Positions 1 to 6,978 of a DNA stretch of 64,000 nucleotides are shown one piece after another. The notes under the pieces are model-generated. The model was not told where the DNA came from and ran no database searches. It saw nothing but the letters and a program-made list of their open reading frames with translations. Origin of the DNA: Endozoicomonas sp. 8E (GTDB lineage Bacteria > Pseudomonadota > Gammaproteobacteria > Pseudomonadales > Endozoicomonadaceae); assembly GCF_032883915.1 (NCBI RefSeq), contig NZ_CP120717.1, forward strand, positions 5,968,501 through 6,032,500. Direction: 5' to 3'. Both the position numbers and the translations under genes were made by a program. Numbering within the stretch: position 1 is the stretch's first letter; every line of letters begins with the position of its first letter.

Positions 1-2238
1 AATACAACCGCCCCTGCAGAGCAAGTCAACTGTAACCTGACAATAGTAGATAAGGATGGCCAGCTACGGAATTGCGAGAAAGTCTACAAAAGTGCTCAAT
101 CCCTTTTGAAGCACCAAAAAAGAGTCCACAGCGGCAAAAAAACCTGTCTTGTGCCTGTGGTCGGAAACGATGGTCAGCTGCGACCATGCGGGGAGGTCCG
201 GAAAAATACCGTTGTCCTGTCTTATCACAGAATAACAGCGCACACCGGGCAACAAACCTGTGAAGTCATAATGGTCACAGAGGATGGTCAGGAACGGCCA
301 TGTGGAAAGGTCTGCATGAATGCCAGAGCCCTGTCGGATCACAAAAAAAGTGCCCACACCGGGCAAAGAACCTGTGATGTCACCGTGGTCGGGGAGGATG
401 GTCTGCAGCGGCCATGCGGGAAACTCTGCAAGAGTTCTCAATCTCTCTCGTGTCATAAATTCAGACAACACAACGGAAATAAAACCTGTGACGTGAACAT
501 AGTCTCAGAGGATGGCCAGCAACGACCTTGCGGAACAGTCTGCAAGAATGTCTGCGCTCTAAGGTATCACAAAAAAACCACTCACTCCGGGCAAGAAACC
601 TGTGACGTTATGATGGTCAGGGAGGATGGCCGACGACAGCCATGTGGAAAGGTTTGCAAGAATGCCCGTAGCCTGTCAGATCACAAAAAAAGAAATCACA
701 GCGGGCAAAAAGCCTGTGATGTGATCGTGACCGATGAGGATGGCCATCAGCGGCCATGTGGGAAGGTCTGCAAGAGTGTCGGCATTCTGCAGGAGCACAA
801 AAGAAGAGCTCACACCGAGCAACAAACCTGTGACGTTATGATGTTTGGGGAGGATGGCCAGCGACGGCCATGCGGAAAGGTTTTCAAGAAGAGCCGGGAT
901 CTTGGTAATCACAAAAGAAGAACCCACACCGGGCAACAAACCTGCGACGTTATAATACTCGAAGAGGACAGCCAGCCACGACGCTGTGGAACGATCTGCA
1001 GGAGTGCCGATGAGCTGTCGAAACACAAAAGAAGAGAGCACTCCGGGCGACAAGCCTGTGACGTCAAAATAGTCACAGAGGATGGCCAACGGCGACAATG
1101 CGGGAAGGTCTACAAGAATAAGCATGTCCTCTGGAATCACAAAAAAAAAGGTCACATCGCGCAACCAATCTGTGACTTCATAATGGTCGGGGAGGATGGT
1201 CAAACATACCCATGTGGAAAAGTCTGCAGGAGCACTAAAAGACTGTACATTCATAAAAGAAGCGTCCACATCGTGCAAAGAACCTGTGATGTGATCGTGG
1301 CCGATGAGGATGGCCAGCAGCGGCCATGCGGGACTCTCTGCAAGAATTATAAAAAGTTGTCGGTCCACAAAAGAAGCTTCCACACCCCAGAACAAAACTG
1401 TGATACGACCGTGATCGGGGAGAATGGCCAACCTCGCCCATGCGGAAAAGTCTGCAAGAGTGTTCGAGCCCTGTCATGTCACAAAAGCAGATACCACACC
1501 GGGCAAAAAACCTGCAACGCTATATTGGTCGGCGAGGATGACCAGCAAAGGCCGTGCGGGAGGGTCTGCAAGAATAGCCAGGTCCTGTCGGATCACAAAA
1601 GAAGCACCCACACCGCGCAAAAAACCTGTGATGTGACCTTGGTCGGGGAGGATGGTCAGCCGCAGCCATGTGGAAAGGTTTTCAAGAATATATATACCCT
1701 GTCTAAGCACAAAAGAATGCATCGAAAACGTAAGCTTGTTGGTGCGGACCAAAGTATGATGGTCGGGGGAGATGGCGAGCGACGGCCATGCGGAACAGTT
1801 TGCAAGAATAGCCCATCCCTTTGTAATCACAAGAGAAGTACCCACACCGGGCGACAAACCTGCAAGGTTATAATACTCGGGGAGGACAGCCAGCCACGAG
1901 CATGTGAAAAAGTCTGCAAGAATGCTCGAGCCCTAATATGTCACAAAAGCAAATACCACACCGGGCAACAAACCTGCAAAGCTATAATGATCGACGAGAA
2001 GGACGAGCAACGGCCGTGCGGGAAGGTCTTCAAGAATAGTCAGGCACTCTCGAGTCACAAAAGACGCCACCACACCGGGCAACAAACCTGTGATGTGACC
2101 CTGGTCGGGGAGGATGGTCAGCCGCGGCTATGTGGTAAGGTTTACAAGAATGCAATTACCCTGTATCAGCACAAAAGAATACATCGAAAACGCAAGCCTG
2201 TTGATACGGACCAGAAAGACGGTCTCAACCCTCCATGA
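1..2238 (+). CDS. Unit 1: C2H2-repeat protein, 5' partial, with an internal tail from a gene fusion
   Basis: The reading frame is open from base 1; the signal peptide and N-terminal domain lie before the window. Nineteen finger units are seen, the most in the window, beginning with the family's usual first finger (CNLTIVDKDGQLRNC). Finger 15 ends in H-x3-H followed by RKRKLVGADQ, which is the normal C-terminal tail, but the frame then runs straight into the second half of another finger that lacks its first Cys (about 1717-1760), then three more fingers and a second tail. This looks like an in-frame fusion of the 3' end of one unit to the middle of another. The stop is TGA, followed by vestigial codons ending in a TAA. 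Confidence 0.9.
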   Translation, partial: NTTAPAEQVNCNLTIVDKDGQLRNCEKVYKSAQSLLKHQKRVHSGKKTCLVPVVGNDGQLRPCGEVRKNTVVLSYHRITAHTGQQTCEVIMVTEDGQERPCGKVCMNARALSDHKKSAHTGQRTCDVTVVGEDGLQRPCGKLCKSSQSLSCHKFRQHNGNKTCDVNIVSEDGQQRPCGTVCKNVCALRYHKKTTHSGQETCDVMMVREDGRRQPCGKVCKNARSLSDHKKRNHSGQKACDVIVTDEDGHQRPCGKVCKSVGILQEHKRRAHTEQQTCDVMMFGEDGQRRPCGKVFKKSRDLGNHKRRTHTGQQTCDVIILEEDSQPRRCGTICRSADELSKHKRREHSGRQACDVKIVTEDGQRRQCGKVYKNKHVLWNHKKKGHIAQPICDFIMVGEDGQTYPCGKVCRSTKRLYIHKRSVHIVQRTCDVIVADEDGQQRPCGTLCKNYKKLSVHKRSFHTPEQNCDTTVIGENGQPRPCGKVCKSVRALSCHKSRYHTGQKTCNAILVGEDDQQRPCGRVCKNSQVLSDHKRSTHTAQKTCDVTLVGEDGQPQPCGKVFKNIYTLSKHKRMHRKRKLVGADQSMMVGGDGERRPCGTVCKNSPSLCNHKRSTHTGRQTCKVIILGEDSQPRACEKVCKNARALICHKSKYHTGQQTCKAIMIDEKDEQRPCGKVFKNSQALSSHKRRHHTGQQTCDVTLVGEDGQPRLCGKVYKNAITLYQHKRIHRKRKPVDTDQKDGLNPP
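1717..1760 (+). other. Fusion junction: C-terminal tail joined to an internal finger
   Basis: Codons for the tail RKRKLVGADQ are followed without a stop by MMVGGDGERRPC, the later part of a finger whose opening Cys is missing. Everywhere else in the array the tail is followed by a stop within about 15 codons. Confidence 0.8.
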
Positions 2239-2258
2239 GGTAATGTGAATAAGTAATG

Positions 2259-2278
2259 ACCTTTAGCAGAAGGTTTTT
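2259..2278 (+). terminator. Weak terminator-like hairpin after unit 1
   Basis: ACCTT (2259-2263) and AAGGT (2270-2274) form a 5 bp stem with loop TAGCAG and a short T run that merges into TTGACA. The element recurs after most units. The stem is short, so termination would be inefficient. Confidence 0.35.
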
Positions 2279-2305
2279 GACAGAAAAACACGCCTGCTTT
2301 CTTGA

Positions 2306-2350
2306 TCTATCTTTCCTCTCTGTGCGTCTGGAAGCAAGGATAAAATCATT
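2306..2350 (+). promoter_or_regulatory. SD-sequestering hairpin and AUU start of unit 2
   Basis: The 5' arm (2306-2314, TCTATCTTT) can pair with the 3' arm (2336-2344, AAGGATAAA), which contains the Shine-Dalgarno AAGGA; one pair is G.U and one position is mismatched. The loop is 21 nt. ATC (2345) and ATT (2348) follow at once; ATT lies 7 nt after AAGGA. A TTGACA box is at 2277-2282 with only a poor -10 (CTTGAT) downstream. Later entries give arms and variants only. Confidence 0.65.
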
Positions 2351-5074
2351 AAATACTCACTCTTTGCGGCACCTCTGCTGCTACTTTCCCTGACTGTCGC
2401 CTGTCAGGCCGAAACGTTGACCAGACGTTTTATTGTCGAGCTTCAGCAGGATGCAGTTTTTTCAAACCAGAGTTTTTCTATAAAAACAGACCAACGTTCA
2501 CTGTCGGATAACCCGTCAGATATTGCTGACAAAAACGGCTTTAAAAGACCAGATTTAGTCTCTGATTATAAACGACAGAGTTTTTTTAGTTACAAAGAAA
2601 AAACAACCCTCATTGAGTCGATTTCCTGGCAGTTGCTTTACGCCACGAATTTGCTGGTTGCCTTCGAACTGATCATGACCAGCAAAGCCCCTCCTCTGGG
2701 TGCTACCTCTTATTCATGGCTACCGATAGAAGGGATTGTCACTGTCGGCTGGCTTTTGAAAAGCTATTGGAACCCCGACTCACTACTGTTTAAACCGATT
2801 GAACAATCAGAAATGAGGTTGACACAGGGGAGTCAACCCTTTGCGATCACTGCTATGATGCACGGCTCCGGAGATGACCAACAACAACCACAACAACAAA
2901 GCCAGACACCAGAGTCATCTGGCCAGCATGCCCTCAGCCAGCCAACAGGCGCTTTCACCAGCCCTCTCTATTCTGGCTCCGGTGATGGCCATGGAGACCC
3001 TCAACGAAACGCACATACTTTAGGTTTAGATTGTTTCGTCCACCCCTGTCATGGCGTTTGTAAATTCCGATCATCTTCCGAAAACATGGGGCCAGCTGAA
3101 AGGTCGCTGAATTCTGAAGAAAGTCGGGCTAGCCGTACAGGAGCAACATCCGGACAAAACTCATGTCCCCATAATTGTCAGTGCTATCGTTGCACCTGGC
3201 ATTCTGATCCTGCAAATGAAACATCAAATGATCCCTTTGCCATTCAACTCCAATGCACTTCTGGCCAACTGGTACATGGCATTGATGATAACCCGGTCAA
3301 TACAACCGCCCCTGCAGAGCAAATCGCCTGTAACCTGAAAATGGTCGATAAGGATGGCCAGCTACGGAATTGCGAGAAAGTTTACAAGAGTGCTCAATCC
3401 CTTTTGAATCACAGAAGAGCATACCACACCGGTAAAAAAACCTGTCTCGCGCCCGTGGTCGGGAAGGATGGCCGACTGCGACCATGCGGGGAGGTCCGGA
3501 AAAATGCCGTTGCCCTGTCGTATCACAAAAGAACAGCGCACACCGGGCAACAAACCTGTAACGTCATGATAGTCACAGAGGATGGTCAGGAACGGCCATG
3601 CGGAAAGGTCTGCATAAATGCCAGCGCCCTGTCGGATCACAAAAAAAACGCCCACAGCGAGCAAAAAGCCTGTGAAGTCATCGTGATCGGCAAGGATGGT
3701 AAACCGCAACCATGCGGGAAGGTCTGCAAAAATGCCAGAGCCCTGTCGAATCACAAAAGAGACACCCACAGCGGGAAAAAAGCCTGTGAAGTCATCGTGG
3801 TCGGCAAGGACGGTAAACCGCAACCATGCGGGAAGGCCTGCAAAAATGCCAGTGCCCTGTCGAAGCACAAAGGAAGTGCGCACACGGAGCAAAAAAACTG
3901 TGACGTGACCGTGATCGAAGAGGATGGCAAGCAGCGACCTTGCGGAACGGTCTGCAAGAGCGCCAAAGCCCTGTCGTCTCACAAGCTTGGATGCCACAGC
4001 GGGCAAAAAACCTGTGAAGTCATCGTGGTCGGCAAGGATGGTAGACCGCAACCATGCGGGAGGGTCTGCAAGAATGCCTATATCCTGTCGAATCACAAAA
4101 ATAGCACCCACACCGGGCAAAGAACCTGTGATCTGACGGTGGTCAGCGAGGATGGTCAACCGCAGCCATGCGGGAGACTCTTCAAGAGTGCTCAATCTCT
4201 CGCGTGTCACAAATTGAGACACCACAGCGGGCAAAAAACCTGTGACCTGATCATGGTCGAAGAGGATGGCCAACAGCGACCTTGCGGAGCTGTCTGCAAG
4301 AACGCCAGAGCCTGGTCGTCTCACAAGCTTGGATACCACAGCGGGCAAAAAGCCTGTGAAGTCATCGTGGTCGGCAAGGATGGTAAGCCGCAACCGTGCG
4401 GGAAGGTCTGCAAAAATGCCAGTGCCCTGTCGAAGCACAAAGGAAGGGCGCACACGGAGCAAAAAAACTGTGACGTGACCGTGGTCGAAGAGGATGGCAA
4501 GCAGCGACCTTGCGGAAGGGTCTGCAAGAGCGCCAAAGCCCTGTCGTCTCACAAGCTTGGATACCACAGCGGGCAAAAAACCTGCGAAGTCATCGTGGTC
4601 GGCAAGGATGGTAAACCGCAACCATGCGGGAGGGTCTGCAAGAATGCCTATATCCTGTCGAAGCACAAAAATAACGCCCACACCGGGCAAAAAAACTGTG
4701 ACCTGACCGTGGTCGAAGAGGATGGCCGACAGCGACCTTGCGGAACGGTCTGCAAGAGCGCCATAGCTCTGTCGTCTCACAAGCTTGGATACCACAGCGG
4801 GCAAATGACCTGTGAAGTCATCGTGGTCGGCAAGGATGGTAAACCGCAACCATGCGGGAGGGTCTGCAAGACTGCCTATACCCTGTCAGATCACAAAAAA
4901 AGACAACACAGCGGGCAAAAAACCTGCGATGTGATCGTGGCCGATAAGGATGGCCAGCAGCGGCTATGTGGAAAGGTTTACAAGAATATATATACCCTGT
5001 CTGTGCACAAAAGAATACATCGAAAACGCAAGCTTGTTGATGCGGACCAGAAAGACGGTCTCAGCCCTCTTTAA
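2348..5074 (+). CDS. Unit 2: secreted C2H2-repeat protein, subfamily I, 15 fingers
   Basis: Predicted 908 residues from ATT. Residues 1-21 are a signal peptide (K-Y-S then a Leu-rich core, ending CQA before E22). The N-terminal domain has two hydrophobic stretches at about 92-109 and 125-141. A Gln-rich spacer follows, then C229-x4-C-x3-C238 and a second Cys cluster CPHNCQCYRC (C273-C282). Fingers start at C328. In each, the second Cys begins CGKVCKN, aligning with Krueppel CGKxF, and LSxH aligns with LxxH. The last finger is H-x3-H followed by RKRKLVD. The only NTG near the 5' end is a TTG at 2417, after the signal peptide and without a Shine-Dalgarno. Fingers 5-7 and 10-12 are a duplicated triplet. 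Function is unknown; zinc-dependent nucleic-acid or protein binding is inferred from the finger pattern. Confidence 0.9.
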   Translation: MKYSLFAAPLLLLSLTVACQAETLTRRFIVELQQDAVFSNQSFSIKTDQRSLSDNPSDIADKNGFKRPDLVSDYKRQSFFSYKEKTTLIESISWQLLYATNLLVAFELIMTSKAPPLGATSYSWLPIEGIVTVGWLLKSYWNPDSLLFKPIEQSEMRLTQGSQPFAITAMMHGSGDDQQQPQQQSQTPESSGQHALSQPTGAFTSPLYSGSGDGHGDPQRNAHTLGLDCFVHPCHGVCKFRSSSENMGPAERSLNSEESRASRTGATSGQNSCPHNCQCYRCTWHSDPANETSNDPFAIQLQCTSGQLVHGIDDNPVNTTAPAEQIACNLKMVDKDGQLRNCEKVYKSAQSLLNHRRAYHTGKKTCLAPVVGKDGRLRPCGEVRKNAVALSYHKRTAHTGQQTCNVMIVTEDGQERPCGKVCINASALSDHKKNAHSEQKACEVIVIGKDGKPQPCGKVCKNARALSNHKRDTHSGKKACEVIVVGKDGKPQPCGKACKNASALSKHKGSAHTEQKNCDVTVIEEDGKQRPCGTVCKSAKALSSHKLGCHSGQKTCEVIVVGKDGRPQPCGRVCKNAYILSNHKNSTHTGQRTCDLTVVSEDGQPQPCGRLFKSAQSLACHKLRHHSGQKTCDLIMVEEDGQQRPCGAVCKNARAWSSHKLGYHSGQKACEVIVVGKDGKPQPCGKVCKNASALSKHKGRAHTEQKNCDVTVVEEDGKQRPCGRVCKSAKALSSHKLGYHSGQKTCEVIVVGKDGKPQPCGRVCKNAYILSKHKNNAHTGQKNCDLTVVEEDGRQRPCGTVCKSAIALSSHKLGYHSGQMTCEVIVVGKDGKPQPCGRVCKTAYTLSDHKKRQHSGQKTCDVIVADKDGQQRLCGKVYKNIYTLSVHKRIHRKRKLVDADQKDGLSPL
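3781..4695 (+). repeat. Duplicated three-finger block in unit 2
   Basis: A 342 bp, three-finger block at about 3781-4122 recurs at about 4351-4692, offset by exactly 570 bp (five finger periods). The two copies share finger order (ASALSKHK, AKALSSHK, AYILSxHK types) and differ at few bases, so the duplication is recent. Confidence 0.85.
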
Positions 5075-5141
5075 GGTAATGTGAATAAGTAACCACCTTT
5101 AACAGAAGGTTTTTGACAGAAAAACACGCTTACTTTCTTGA

Positions 5142-5186
5142 TCTATCCTTCCTCTCTGTATATCTGGAGGCGAGGATAAAATCATT
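5142..5186 (+). promoter_or_regulatory. SD-sequestering hairpin and AUU start of unit 3
   Basis: Arms 5142-5150 (TCTATCCTT) and 5172-5180 (GAGGATAAA); the A-to-G change at the first paired base keeps pairing as G.U. ATT is at 5184. A GGAGG lies in the loop. Confidence 0.6.
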
Positions 5187-6866
5187 AAATACTCAGTCTG
5201 TACGGCACCCCTGCTGCTACTTTCCCTGACTCTCGCCTGCCAGGCCGAAACGTTGACCAGACGTTTTATTGTCGAACCTCAGCAGGATGCTGTTTTTTCA
5301 AACCGGAGTTTTTCTATAAAAACAGACAAATGTTTACTGTCGTATAAACCGTCAGGTATTGCCAACAAAAACGGCTTCAAAAGACCAGATTTACCCTCTG
5401 ATGATAAGCGACAAAGATTTTTCAGTTACGAAGTAAAAACAACCCTCATTGAATCGATCTCATGGCATGTGCTTTACGCCACAAATTTGCTGGTTGCCTT
5501 CGAACTGATCATTACCAGCAAAACCTCCTCTCTGGGTTCCAGTGCCTATTCAAGGCTACCGATAGAAGAGATTGTCACTGTCGGCTGGCTTTTGGAAAGC
5601 TATTGGAACCCCGACTCACCGCTGTTTAAACCGACTGAACAAGCAGAGGTGAGGTTGACACAGGGGAGTCAACCCTTTGCGATCGCTGCTATGATGCACG
5701 GCTCCGGAGATGACCAACAACAAAGCCAGCTATCGGAGTCATCTGGCCAACAAGCCCCAGAGGCCACCAGCCAACCAGCAAGTGTTTTCACCAGCCCTCT
5801 GTCTTCTGGCTCCGGTGACGGCTACCGAGACCCTCAACAACACGTACATACTTTAGGTTTAGATTGTTTCGTCCACCCCTGTCATGGCATTTGTAAATTA
5901 CGACCACCTTTCGAAAACATGGGGCCAGCCGAAAGGTCGCTGATTTCTGAAGGTAGTCTGGCAAGCCATACAGGAGCAATTGGCATTGTTGACAACCCGG
6001 TCAATACAACCGCTCCTGCAGTGCCAGTCCCCTGTAACCTGACAATGCTTGATGAGGATGGTCAGCTTCGGAATTGCGAGAAAGTCTACAAGAGTGTTCA
6101 ATCCCTTTTGAATCACCAAAGAAAAATCCACACCGGTAAAAAAACCTGTCTTACGACCGTGGTCGGAAACGATGGCCGGTTGCGACCATGCGGGGAGGTC
6201 TGGAAAAATGCCGTTGCCCTGTTGCATCACAGAAGAACGGCGCACACGAGTCAACAAACCTGTGACCTCATAATGGTCACAGAGGATGGCCAGGAACGGC
6301 CATGCGGAAAGGTCTGCATGAATGCCAGCGCCCTGTCGAGTCACAGAACAAACATCCACACCGGGCAAAGAACCTGTGATGTGACCCTGATCGGGGAGTA
6401 TGGTCAGCCGCGGCCATGCGGAAAGGTTTGCAACAATACTCAAGCCCTTTATTATCACAAAAGAAGAGAACACACCGGGCGACAAACCTGTGTCGTTATG
6501 ATGGCTGGGGAGGATGGCGAGCGACGGCCATGCGGAAAGGTATGCAACAATGCCCAAGCCCTTAATAATCACAAAAGAAGAGAACACACCGGACGACAAA
6601 CCTGTGGCCTTATGATGGTCACAGAGGATGGCCAGCGGCGACCATGCGGGAAGGTCTACAAGAATAGAAAGACCCTCTGGGATCACAAAAAAAATGCCCA
6701 CACCGGGCAAAAAGCCTGTGATGTGATCCTGGCCGATGAGGATGGCCAACAGCGGCCATGTGGAAAGGTTTACAAGAATGCCAAAGACCTGTCTGTGCAC
6801 AAAAGAACACATCTCAAACGCAAGCCTGTTGATACGAACCAGAAAGACGGTCTCAGCCCTCCATAA
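5184..6866 (+). CDS. Unit 3: secreted C2H2-repeat protein, subfamily I, 7 fingers
   Basis: Predicted 560 residues from ATT, one of the shortest intact subfamily I members. The spacer has lost the CPHNCxCYRC cluster and its flanks, jumping from 'SHTGAI' to 'DNPVNTTAP', but keeps the C-x4-C-x3-C motif. Fingers start at C284. Fingers 4 and 5 are near copies (CNNxQALxxHKRREH). The last finger carries the HLKRKPVD variant of the basic tail. It ends in TAA, with a vestigial GKVNK reading just beyond. Confidence 0.9.
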   Translation: MKYSVCTAPLLLLSLTLACQAETLTRRFIVEPQQDAVFSNRSFSIKTDKCLLSYKPSGIANKNGFKRPDLPSDDKRQRFFSYEVKTTLIESISWHVLYATNLLVAFELIITSKTSSLGSSAYSRLPIEEIVTVGWLLESYWNPDSPLFKPTEQAEVRLTQGSQPFAIAAMMHGSGDDQQQSQLSESSGQQAPEATSQPASVFTSPLSSGSGDGYRDPQQHVHTLGLDCFVHPCHGICKLRPPFENMGPAERSLISEGSLASHTGAIGIVDNPVNTTAPAVPVPCNLTMLDEDGQLRNCEKVYKSVQSLLNHQRKIHTGKKTCLTTVVGNDGRLRPCGEVWKNAVALLHHRRTAHTSQQTCDLIMVTEDGQERPCGKVCMNASALSSHRTNIHTGQRTCDVTLIGEYGQPRPCGKVCNNTQALYYHKRREHTGRQTCVVMMAGEDGERRPCGKVCNNAQALNNHKRREHTGRQTCGLMMVTEDGQRRPCGKVYKNRKTLWDHKKNAHTGQKACDVILADEDGQQRPCGKVYKNAKDLSVHKRTHLKRKPVDTNQKDGLSPP

Positions 6867-6933
6867 GGTAAAGTGAATAAGCAACGACCTTTAGCAGAAG
6901 GTTTTTGACAGAAAAACAAACTTACTTTCTTGA

Positions 6934-6978
6934 CCTATCCTTCCTCTCTGTGTATATAGAGGCAAGGATAAAATCATT
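6934..6978 (+). promoter_or_regulatory. SD-sequestering hairpin and AUU start of unit 4
   Basis: Arms 6934-6942 (CCTATCCTT) and 6964-6972 (AAGGATAAA), seven contiguous pairs. ATT is at 6976. The whole 5' region is nearly identical to that of unit 16, 25 kb away. Confidence 0.6.

Noticed and set aside
2277-2306. Full sigma-70 promoter in each spacer
   Set aside because: TTGACA is clear, but the best -10 at usable spacing (CTTGAT) is poor. Kept only as a possibility in the hairpin discussion.
2239-2347. The array as one giant polyprotein
   Set aside because: Each unit ends in a stop codon, usually with a second in-frame stop shortly after, and spacers contain further stops in the frame of the next gene.
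2348-2410. Lipoprotein signal (LTVAC) in subfamily I
   Set aside because: It fits a loose lipobox, but the Cys is Ser or Gly in units 19-21, 24 and 25 and the following A-E cleavage site is kept, so an ordinary signal peptidase I site is more likely. Not excluded for subfamily I.
3751-3966. Numerous 60-70 codon frames on both strands within the finger regions
   Set aside because: They recur at the finger period in alternate frames and have no independent start context; all are shadows.
3362-4849. Long antisense reading frame (495 codons) and similar ones opposite other units
   Set aside because: The 114 bp period is a multiple of three, so a frame that is open once on the opposite strand stays open through the repeats. 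There is no signal, start context or conserved product; it is a shadow of unit 2.
3329-5074. Regular repeats that might suggest a CRISPR array
   Set aside because: The repeats are 114 bp, coding, in frame throughout and similar along their whole length, with no unique spacers.
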